DNA from: Alphaproteobacteria bacterium
Lineage (GTDB): Bacteria; Pseudomonadota; Alphaproteobacteria; GCA-2731375
Reading direction: 5' to 3'
Assembly (NCBI GenBank): GCA_029936195.1
Contig: JAPYUH010000007.1
Span: 1-49,071 of the forward strand
Length of the DNA stretch: 49,071 nt
Both the position numbers and the translations under genes were made by a program. The stretch's first letter is position 1; each line of letters opens with the position of its first letter. The notes under the pieces were generated by a model. The model had not been told where the DNA came from and ran no database searches. It saw only the letters and a list, made by a program, of their open reading frames with translations. This document shows positions 17,883 to 24,723 of the stretch, one piece after another.

Positions 17883-20599
17883 GCCTTGCCCTCCAATTTG
17901 ATGACCGCGACACGGACGATATCCGCCGATGAGCCGGTGCTGTCCGTCAACTCCAGGGACATGGGCACCACTGTATTCATGGAAGGGGCGGGATTATCCT
18001 TGGAATATGGCGTCACCCAATGGTCGAACTGACCCTGGATCAAAATGGTGTCGGGGCGGATACCCTGTTTTAACGCCACCCGGCCCTTGGTGCTGCGCAG
18101 GGTCGATTTGATCTCCACCAGATCGCCGTCCTCGATGCCCATTTCGCGGGCCTTGCCGGTGTTCATCACCATGGCCCGGTGGCCATGCATATTCCTGGCC
18201 ACCTCGTCAATCATCTGGATGGAGCTGTTGGAGCCCCAGGCCAGCTGCATGCTGCGCGAGGTCAACAGCCAGAATTGGTATTCCTCCAAGCTGCCACCGG
18301 AATTCACCGTTGCCTGTTCCCAAATACCGGGAATATCCTTCCAGGGGGGCAGGGCTTCGTATTCCTCCAACTGCTTGTTCCACCAATCGATGCCCTTTTC
18401 GTGCAGACGGTTGCCAAGCTGTTTGCCGACGCGGAGCAACTGTTCCTGATAAGGCATCTCGAAGCGCAGGTTCTGTTTCAGCATTTCGGGGAACAGATAC
18501 CAGATCAGCCGCGAGATCGGCCGGGTGCGCATGCCGTGCTCCTTGTACCATTCCAGACCATCGGTTTCCTTGCCGTCGGTCAGCTCGGCCGAGGCCGCCT
18601 TGCACATGGCATCCCAGATATCCTCCGCCTCGTGGGTCTGTTCCGTATCCAGGCTGAAGTCGTAATTTTCGCCATACAGCCGCACGCCGCCGGCGCCGCG
18701 ATTGATGGCGTTGTTGTATTTATCCAAAACCCCGGCGCGCTTGGCGATTTCCGTGGCGATGTCGGTGAAATCCCTGGTCTCGCCCAGGGGTTTGATGGCC
18801 GGTTGGCGAAGAGCCACCCCTTCATGATCCCAGTAACTTTCCGAAAATTTGGTGCCGCCGACGCGGATCAGCTGGGTGCTTTCGAAATCCGTGCATTCGG
18901 GCAGCAGCACGTCGGCCATATGGTTGGTCTCGTCGCGAATGTAGGCAAACGAAACCACAAAGGGAAAATCAGCGATCCGCTCGGTCACGGACTTGGTATC
19001 CCAAAACGATATGGCGGGATTGGTGCGGTAGACGAACCACAAATCGGGGGTTGGCACCTTGCCCCAGTTTTCCGGGCTTTCCTTGGTCCACATCCAGGCC
19101 AGATGGGTGGGGCCCAGGGCCTGGCTCCACGGCGAGTTCGCCGAGAGGGGCACCAGGGTATCATGGGCGTTGCGGGCGGTTGGCTTCTCGCGCCAGTTTT
19201 CCTTGTCCGTGGGGTTCATGGGGAATTTCATGAAGCCGTCGGGTCCCGGCGCGACGCTGGCCTGGCGGGTGGTGGCGGGCCGGTTCAGGCGCACCGTGGT
19301 GCCCAGGGTACCGCCGGGCACTTCCAGGGCGCCGACCAGGCAGGCCAGCAGGGTCCGGCCCCAGCAGCATTCATATCCGCCCCAGCCGTTGTTGACGGTC
19401 TTGCCCAGAATGACCGCGACGGGACGCAGGGGCAGTTCCATGCCGTCGACTACCGTGGTGGCGCCGATCTGGGCATGGGTGACGAATTCATCGGCGATGC
19501 GGCGGATGCAGCCGTCGGGCACTTGGCAGATTTCCTCGGCCCATTCCGGCGTATATTGTTTCATCTGCTTGACCAGATGATCAAATGCGGTCTGAACCTG
19601 AATGTCCTCGTGCCGCCATTCGTCGTCGTCCGCGCCGACCTCGATGCCGGACACGGTGAAGCTGCCCTCCAGCGCCGGCACGATATCGGGAGTGTCGAAG
19701 GGCACTGCCTCGCCACGTTTGGTATCCCACAACAACGGTTTCTGCGTGACCTCATCGCGCAGGAAATAGCCGTTCGGCGCCACCAAATAGGGTGACCCGG
19801 TATGATCCCGCAAAAACTGAATATCAAGGCGCTCCCGCGCCATCTCGTGCAGCATGACGTGCATCAGGCCATACATGAAGGCCGGGTCGGTCTTGGGACG
19901 GATCGGTATCCATTCCGCCGAACAGGCCGCCGTGACGGACATATGCGGCTCGATCTGCACCCGCTTGGCGCCCCGCGCGCGCGCGTCCGCATGGCGGGAA
20001 ACGCCCATGACGCCGTGGGAGGCTTCCGGATTACCGCCGAATGACAGAATGTAGTTCGACGTGGGGGTATCGGCGGCCACGGTGAAACCGCGATGCCACA
20101 ACTCCCCATATAGATGTTCGGAATGGGTGCATTTCACCCCCTGGCCGGAGCCATAGGAGAAATCCACCGCGCCCCAGGCCGACAAAAACGCCGGGAACGT
20201 CCCCATGTAGTAGGTTGGCGTGCCGCCGCCGCCGAACGAGGCCGCGACGCGGGCATAGCCGTGTTCATCGCGCAGACCCCTGGCCTTGATCTCGTTTAAT
20301 TTATCAGCCACCAGGTCCAACGCCTCGTCCCAGGAAATGGGCACGAAACCGGGGTCTTCGTCCCGGCCCTTCTTGGGGTTTGTACGCTTCATGGGTGTCA
20401 GCAGGCGGTTGGGATTGTATGTCTTTTGCACCAGGCCATAGGCCTTGACGCAGGCCCGCCCGGCGCCGGGGTGGATATCCTTCAGGGCGAAATTCGGTTC
20501 CACCTCCGTTGCCACGCCGTCCTCGACCTTGACGGTCAGAAAGTCCGGGCCGGCGACGCATTGATAACAATATTGCGCGAATTTCTTTGATGTTCCCAT
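17879..20599 (-). CDS. Molybdopterin oxidoreductase catalytic subunit (phenylacetyl-CoA:acceptor oxidoreductase PadB-like)
   Basis: 906 residues of the DMSO-reductase superfamily. Cys157 in SGQGVKCTHSEH is the likely molybdenum ligand. The N-terminus has only three cluster cysteines: CYQC (11 and 14) and Cys50 in GRACVKA; the third ligand of the usual C-x2-C-x3-C is Pro18. There is no twin-arginine signal, so the enzyme should face the cytosol, which suits a CoA-thioester substrate. CYQCVAGPD and the overall length recall PadB, which oxidises phenylacetyl-CoA to phenylglyoxylate. That likeness is from memory; other substrates are possible. The ATG at 20599 has GAGGG 8 bases upstream; a longer frame reaches 20653. 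Confidence 0.8.
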   Translation of the reverse strand: MGTSKKFAQYCYQCVAGPDFLTVKVEDGVATEVEPNFALKDIHPGAGRACVKAYGLVQKTYNPNRLLTPMKRTNPKKGRDEDPGFVPISWDEALDLVADKLNEIKARGLRDEHGYARVAASFGGGGTPTYYMGTFPAFLSAWGAVDFSYGSGQGVKCTHSEHLYGELWHRGFTVAADTPTSNYILSFGGNPEASHGVMGVSRHADARARGAKRVQIEPHMSVTAACSAEWIPIRPKTDPAFMYGLMHVMLHEMARERLDIQFLRDHTGSPYLVAPNGYFLRDEVTQKPLLWDTKRGEAVPFDTPDIVPALEGSFTVSGIEVGADDDEWRHEDIQVQTAFDHLVKQMKQYTPEWAEEICQVPDGCIRRIADEFVTHAQIGATTVVDGMELPLRPVAVILGKTVNNGWGGYECCWGRTLLACLVGALEVPGGTLGTTVRLNRPATTRQASVAPGPDGFMKFPMNPTDKENWREKPTARNAHDTLVPLSANSPWSQALGPTHLAWMWTKESPENWGKVPTPDLWFVYRTNPAISFWDTKSVTERIADFPFVVSFAYIRDETNHMADVLLPECTDFESTQLIRVGGTKFSESYWDHEGVALRQPAIKPLGETRDFTDIATEIAKRAGVLDKYNNAINRGAGGVRLYGENYDFSLDTEQTHEAEDIWDAMCKAASAELTDGKETDGLEWYKEHGMRTRPISRLIWYLFPEMLKQNLRFEMPYQEQLLRVGKQLGNRLHEKGIDWWNKQLEEYEALPPWKDIPGIWEQATVNSGGSLEEYQFWLLTSRSMQLAWGSNSSIQMIDEVARNMHGHRAMVMNTGKAREMGIEDGDLVEIKSTLRSTKGRVALKQGIRPDTILIQGQFDHWVTPYSKDNPAPSMNTVVPMSLELTDSTGSSADIVRVAVIKLEGKA

Positions 20600-20621
20600 G
20601 ATTTTTACCCTCAATGCCGAA

Positions 20622-21035
20622 CTATGGCAGAACTGCCTCGCCCTCGATCTCAACCATGGCGTTGGGGTCGAGCAGACGGCTGACCTCCACCAAGGTCATG
20701 GCCGGAAAATGCCGGCCCAAATGTTCGCCCCAGGCCGCCCCCACCGCCGCACCGGAGGCGTTGAAGGCGTCAATATCCGTGACGAAAGCGCGTAACATGA
20801 CGATAAGTTCGGGCTCTCCGCCGGCGGCGCGCAATATCGTCACCAAGTTCCCCATGGCCCGCTCCCACTGCACGCCGAAGTCCGCCGTAGCCTCGACGGG
20901 CACGCCACCCCGCTCTCCGCCGATCTGGCCGGCGATCCGCAGGACCCGGCTGCCGTTGGCAACAACACCCCAGGAAAATCCACGGGCCCGGTCCCAGCCT
21001 TCCGGCAATATCGCCGTGTAATCGATCGCGCTCAT
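20622..21035 (-). CDS. ridA: RidA/YjgF family protein
   Basis: 137 residues of the RidA fold. RidA enzymes deaminate reactive enamine/imine intermediates. GFSWGVVANGSRVLRIAGQI, VMLRAFVTDIDAFNASGAA and FPAMTLVEVSRLLDPNAMVE follow the family, with an Arg in V-M-L-R-A. The frame is open 19 codons upstream, but the ATG at 21035 has GGAGGC just before it and fits the usual start. It is the first gene of the molybdoenzyme operon, 22 bases before the catalytic subunit. The partnership suggests an amine- or imine-related substrate or intermediate, which is inference. Confidence 0.85.
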   Translation of the reverse strand: MSAIDYTAILPEGWDRARGFSWGVVANGSRVLRIAGQIGGERGGVPVEATADFGVQWERAMGNLVTILRAAGGEPELIVMLRAFVTDIDAFNASGAAVGAAWGEHLGRHFPAMTLVEVSRLLDPNAMVEIEGEAVLP

Positions 21036-21116
21036 GGTGCTGCCTCCGCCTTTAAAAATACCGCCTCGAAATACCGCCCCAAAATAACCCAATGGCGCCC
21101 CCCTTCACCAGCCCTT

Positions 21117-21824
21117 ATGCTGCGATACCTTCCGCCTGCCGCAAATTGGTATGAAAAGCCTTGTCACAAAAATCCCCCCCCCGCCTTTAACACCACGCCC
21201 ACGGTGCTGATCCTGATTGCCGTCAACGTGGGTATCCATCTGGTACGCCTGGTCCTGCCCGGCAGTTGGGAGGAATATATTGGCATCCTTGGCGCCTTTT
21301 CGCCGCCCTATTTCCTGTCGATCATCATGGGAGAGGGCAGTTTGCTGGGTTTCATCCTGCTGTTCTCGCCCATCAGTTACGGCTTTTTGCACGGCGATTT
21401 ATTACATTTGGTCATCAACATGGCGTTCCTGCTGGCCTTTGGCACGGCGATTGAGCGGCGCTTGGGACGGGTCCGGTTTCTTGGCCTCTATTTTATCTGC
21501 ATGTTGGCCGGTGCCGGCGCCAGCCTGGGATTGTTCTTCATCACCCTGGAACAGACGTTCATGGTTGGCGCCTCCGGCGCCATATCCGGGCTGTTCGGCG
21601 CCGTTTTGCGCATGACCATGGCCCGGGCCTACGTGGCCATCGCGGTCTTTGTCGGGCTCAATGCGATCATCGGCTACACCGGCCTGCCCAGCATGGGCGA
21701 AGTGCGCGCCATCGCCTGGGAGGCGCACATTGGCGGCCTGCTGGCGGGTTTTCTTCTCATGCCCCTGTTTGATCGCAAGGGTTGGCAACGAACATCCGGT
21801 AATAGATTTGGGGGGCCATCATGA
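21117..21824 (+). CDS. Rhomboid family intramembrane serine protease
   Basis: 235 residues with about six membrane helices. SYGFLHGDLLHLVINM carries the conserved H-x-x-x-N part, VGASGAISGLFGA holds the catalytic serine in GASG, and WEAHIGGLLAGF the catalytic histidine. It cleaves substrates inside the membrane. The start is uncertain. The ATG at 21117 has no ribosome site. An ATG at 21150 would give a more family-like M-K-S-L-V-T-K-I-P-P-P start, but needs one extra base in the C9 run at 21174-21182. The stop overlaps the next ATG by four bases. Confidence 0.85.
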   Translation: MLRYLPPAANWYEKPCHKNPPPAFNTTPTVLILIAVNVGIHLVRLVLPGSWEEYIGILGAFSPPYFLSIIMGEGSLLGFILLFSPISYGFLHGDLLHLVINMAFLLAFGTAIERRLGRVRFLGLYFICMLAGAGASLGLFFITLEQTFMVGASGAISGLFGAVLRMTMARAYVAIAVFVGLNAIIGYTGLPSMGEVRAIAWEAHIGGLLAGFLLMPLFDRKGWQRTSGNRFGGPS

Positions 21825-22906
21825 AGATCACCGCACTGCGCACCGTACAGGTGGAGCTGCCGTTGGAAACGCCGATCCGCACCTCCATCCATTATGTTGA
21901 ATCCATCGGCTGCGTGCTGCTCTCCATGGAAACCGATGAAGTTCTGATAGGCGAGGGACTGGTCTGGTCCCTGGGCACCCGCCGCCTGGATACCTTGGAA
22001 GCCATGATCCAGAGCCTGGCGGTGAAAGTGGTTGGCCGCGATCCCCATGAACATGCCGGCCTGTGGGCCGAGATGTGGGGCGATGTAAACTTCTTTGGCG
22101 CCAAGGGCATTACCCTGTTCGCCATCGGCGCCATCGACATGGCCTTGTGGGACTTGGTGGGCAAGGCGCACGGCCTGTCCGTCTGCCGCCTGTTGGGGCA
22201 AAGCCGGGACCGGGTGCGGGCCTATCATTCGGGCGGCTTGTGGGTCTCCATGTCCATCGACGAATTGCAGGTCCAGGCCAGGGACTTTTTGGGCCAGGGC
22301 TACCGCGCCCTGAAAATGCGCCTGGGCAAGCCATCCGTGGCGGAGGATATCGAACGGGTTGCCGCCGTGCGCGAGGCTATCGGACCGGATATCGACCTGA
22401 TGGCGGATGCCAACCAGGGCTTCACCGTCAACCACGCCATCCGCATGGGCCGGGCCCTGGAGCCCTACAACCTGGTTTGGTTCGAGGAACCGGTGCGAGC
22501 GCACGATCTGGCCGGGTCGGCCAGGGTGGCGGCCGAGATCGACACGCCGATTGCCAGCGGCGAGACGGAGTACGCCCGCTATGGCTTCCGCGACATGCTG
22601 GAGCGGGGTTCGGCGGATGTGCTGATGCCGGATCTGGAACGGGTCGGCGGCATCACCGAATTCGTCAAGGTGGCCCATATGGCGGAGGCCTTCGACATCC
22701 CTGTCTCGCCGCATGTCTATACCGAACAATGCCTCCAGCTTTGCGGCGCCCTGCACAATATCAACTACAGTGAATTCATGCCCTGGTTCGCGCCGCTGTA
22801 TAACGAAAGCACCGACCTAGTAGACGGCGATCTGTTGATCCCCGACCGCCCCGGCCTGGGCTTCACTTTCAACCCCGAAGCCGTCGCGCGCATGCGGCTG
22901 GAATGA
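21821..22906 (+). CDS. Enolase superfamily (mandelate racemase subgroup) enzyme 1
   Basis: 361 residues: capping domain plus barrel. Metal ligands are Asp196 (DLMADAN), Glu222 (WFEEP) and Glu248 (IASGE). The base on one side is a K-x-R motif (Lys165, Arg167), not the usual K-x-K. On the other side the Asp271-His298 pair corresponds to the mandelate racemase dyad. The enzyme should abstract a proton alpha to a carboxylate, so racemisation or acid-sugar dehydration is likely. It overlaps the rhomboid gene by four bases and is followed 11 bases later by a second family member. Confidence 0.88.
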   Translation: MKITALRTVQVELPLETPIRTSIHYVESIGCVLLSMETDEVLIGEGLVWSLGTRRLDTLEAMIQSLAVKVVGRDPHEHAGLWAEMWGDVNFFGAKGITLFAIGAIDMALWDLVGKAHGLSVCRLLGQSRDRVRAYHSGGLWVSMSIDELQVQARDFLGQGYRALKMRLGKPSVAEDIERVAAVREAIGPDIDLMADANQGFTVNHAIRMGRALEPYNLVWFEEPVRAHDLAGSARVAAEIDTPIASGETEYARYGFRDMLERGSADVLMPDLERVGGITEFVKVAHMAEAFDIPVSPHVYTEQCLQLCGALHNINYSEFMPWFAPLYNESTDLVDGDLLIPDRPGLGFTFNPEAVARMRLE

Positions 22907-22917
22907 TGGAGACAGAC

Positions 22918-24021
22918 ATGAAAATCGCCGAGATCGATACCCATCTGGTGAAGCTGCCCTACACCACGGGCGGCACGGGCAATATCGGCCGCATGGATTG
23001 GACCACCCTGGACTATGTCCTGATCCGGATCGAGACCGAGGGCGGTTTGGTCGGCTGGGGCGATGCCTTTGCCTATGGCGGCGCGGCGCTGTCGGTGAAG
23101 GCGGCGGTGGATCACATGCTGGCGCCGAAGCTGATCGGCCAGGATGCTTCGGCAATAGGGCAATTGTCCTATATGCTGCAACAGGGCCATCATCTGCTGG
23201 GCCGTTACGGCATTACCATGTTCGCCATTTCCGGCATCGATATCGCCCTGTGGGACCTGGCCGGCAAGGCGGCGGGCGTGCCCGTCTCCACCCTGTTGGG
23301 CGGGGCGCGGCGCGGCGAGATCCCCGCCTATGCCTCGCTGTTCAATTACAGCGATCCCGATGACGTAGCCGAACATTGCGCCCGCGCCCTGGGCGAAGGC
23401 TTTGGCTCCATCAAGCTGCATGAAACCGGCGAGGCCCAGGTCCGCGCCGCCCGCATGGCCATGGGCGACGGCGTGCCCCTGATGGTGGACACCAACTGCC
23501 CCTGGACCCCCTGGCAGGCCCGCGAGGCGGCCTTGTCGTTCAAGCAATATGATCTGCACTGGCTGGAAGAGCCGATTTTCCCGCCCGAGGATTTCGAAAG
23601 CCTGAACCGCCTCGCCATCGAGGTCGACATCCCGCTAGCAGCCGGTGAAAACGCCTGCACGGCGTTTGAGTTCCAGCAGATGATGAATGCCGACGCGGTC
23701 ACCTACTACCAGCCCAGCGTCACCAAGGTGGGCGGCATCACCGAATTCAACAAGATCATCGCCATGGCGCAGCTTCAGGGCGCCACGGTCATGCCCCACG
23801 CCCCCTATTTCGGCCCCGGCCTTTTGGCGACACTTCATATCCTCGCCACCATGCCCGACGAATGCCTGGCCGAAACCTTCTACTACAAAACCCTGGAAGC
23901 CAGCCTGTACGGCGACGCCATCGTCGCCAAAAACGGCAACATCGCGGTTCCAACCGGCTCCGGATTGGGCCTGGACCCCGACCCGGATGTCATCAAGGAT
24001 TATGGCGACAAGGACGCCTGA
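22918..24021 (+). CDS. Enolase superfamily (mandelate racemase/muconate lactonizing) enzyme 2
   Basis: 367 residues. Metal ligands are Asp191, Glu217 and Glu244. The first catalytic position is Lys166 in SIKLHET, a K-x-H arrangement. His294 is present in MPHAPYFGPG, but its usual aspartate partner is Ser267 (QPSVTKVGG). The ATG at 22918 has GGAG six bases upstream; an ATG at 22903 would add five residues. It is a distant paralogue of enzyme 1, so the two are probably successive or alternative steps on related hydroxy acids. The altered dyad makes the reaction hard to predict. Confidence 0.86.
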   Translation: MKIAEIDTHLVKLPYTTGGTGNIGRMDWTTLDYVLIRIETEGGLVGWGDAFAYGGAALSVKAAVDHMLAPKLIGQDASAIGQLSYMLQQGHHLLGRYGITMFAISGIDIALWDLAGKAAGVPVSTLLGGARRGEIPAYASLFNYSDPDDVAEHCARALGEGFGSIKLHETGEAQVRAARMAMGDGVPLMVDTNCPWTPWQAREAALSFKQYDLHWLEEPIFPPEDFESLNRLAIEVDIPLAAGENACTAFEFQQMMNADAVTYYQPSVTKVGGITEFNKIIAMAQLQGATVMPHAPYFGPGLLATLHILATMPDECLAETFYYKTLEASLYGDAIVAKNGNIAVPTGSGLGLDPDPDVIKDYGDKDA

Positions 24022-24070
24022 CCGCTGCATTCCAAACAGGAACAAGCGGCGGAAGAGGCACAAGAATAGC

Positions 24071-24129
24071 GGGGACGTAACTACTTTTCGCCCGCCTTAA
24101 GCGGTGCGAAAGAGCGGATTAGGTCCCCG
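24071..24129. repeat. REP-like foldback element
   Basis: A 59-base palindromic unit just after the last GC-rich gene. GGGGAC (24071-24076) pairs with GTCCCC (24123-24128). Inside, TTTCGC-CCGC (24086-24095) pairs with GCGG-T-GCGAAA (24101-24111) across a CTTAA loop with one bulged T. This shape recalls repetitive extragenic palindromes mobilised by TnpA-REP transposases. No second copy is in the window. It could also act as a transcription end for the upstream operon. Confidence 0.5.
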
Positions 24130-24171
24130 ATTTTCATTCTCTCTGAATGATTTTAAAATATTTTTTACAAT

Positions 24172-24201
24172 GTAAACAATGGTTTACACATCATTGTTTA
24201 C
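24172..24201. promoter_or_regulatory. Perfect 10-bp inverted repeat
   Basis: GTAAACAATG at 24172-24181 and CATTGTTTAC at 24192-24201 are exact complements around a 10-base spacer that itself carries GTTTAC. It lies in AT-rich DNA at the left edge of the accessory insert. A dimeric regulator site is the simplest reading. There is no following T run, so it is a poor terminator. Confidence 0.45.
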
Positions 24202-24322
24202 TTCCAAAACACTTCTAACTATTTTTTGCCTCTGCAGGTATGGGGGGGTATTAGGTATCTCAGTTGATACAAAAGTTCAAAAATCAAAACTTATCCTAAA
24301 GAATGATGCCACCTAACCATGC

Positions 24323-24362
24323 AGGTACTCAGTAGGTATTAGGCAAGGTATAGGGAAGGTAT
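24323..24362. repeat. Four AGGTA(T/C) direct repeats phased at 11-12 bp
   Basis: Copies start at 24323 (AGGTAC), 24334, 24346 and 24357 (all AGGTAT), with steps of 11, 12 and 11 bases. Further copies occur at 24236, 24246 (GGGTAT) and 24253. Repeats once per helical turn lie on one face of DNA, as with iterons or the direct-repeat sites of OmpR/PhoB-type regulators. They lie about 180 bases before the cyclase operon. Confidence 0.5.
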
Positions 24363-24518
24363 TGATGACAGTTCTAAGTGAGGAACTGTGGTTAAGGTCG
24401 TCACCTGAGTGAATCACAGGTATTTCAAGATGTGGGTTGCTGCCGCACAGGAGCATGAGGCAATGGAATGGATCAGGAGTGGATGGGTGTATGTTAATGG
24501 GATATGCTTGGTGTCCTG

Positions 24519-24536
24519 ATATTCTTATAAGAATAT
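24519..24536. promoter_or_regulatory. 18-bp perfect palindrome before the cyclase operon
   Basis: ATATTCTTATAAGAATAT is its own reverse complement and ends 7 bases before the ATG of the 59-residue ORF. Its placement suits an operator overlapping the start of transcription or translation. It may equally fold in the mRNA and hide the start codon. No Shine-Dalgarno sequence is seen between it and the ATG. Confidence 0.5.
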
Positions 24537-24543
24537 TTTGATC

Positions 24544-24723
24544 ATGACATCCACCCAAGATGACAAATTGAGTTTTCTCCTACCTGATCAGGAAGGAGAT
24601 GCAAAGAAATCAGAAAAATTAAGTTTTACCAATTTTGTAGAGCATTTTGACGATCACCTTAAAACGGTGCAGTCCTATCACAAAAGAAAGCAAACTAATG
24701 AAGGATATAAGGAAACACACTGA
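24544..24723 (+). CDS. 59-residue protein of unknown function, coupled to the cyclase
   Basis: A short acidic and hydrophilic protein that begins MTSTQDDKLSFLLPDQEG. Its middle contains SFTNFVEHFDDHLKTVQ and its tail is basic (YHKRK). K-L-S-F occurs twice, before L-L-P-D and before T-N-F-V. There is no membrane segment or signal. Its TGA overlaps the cyclase ATG by one base (TGATG), which argues it is translated and coupled. I do not recognise the family. A regulator or anchor of the cyclase is possible but unproven. Confidence 0.5.
   Translation: MTSTQDDKLSFLLPDQEGDAKKSEKLSFTNFVEHFDDHLKTVQSYHKRKQTNEGYKETH

Noticed and set aside
24313-24558. Minus-strand ORF of 81 codons across the phased repeats
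   Set aside because: Its composition is set by the repeats and it has no ribosome site or recognisable domain.
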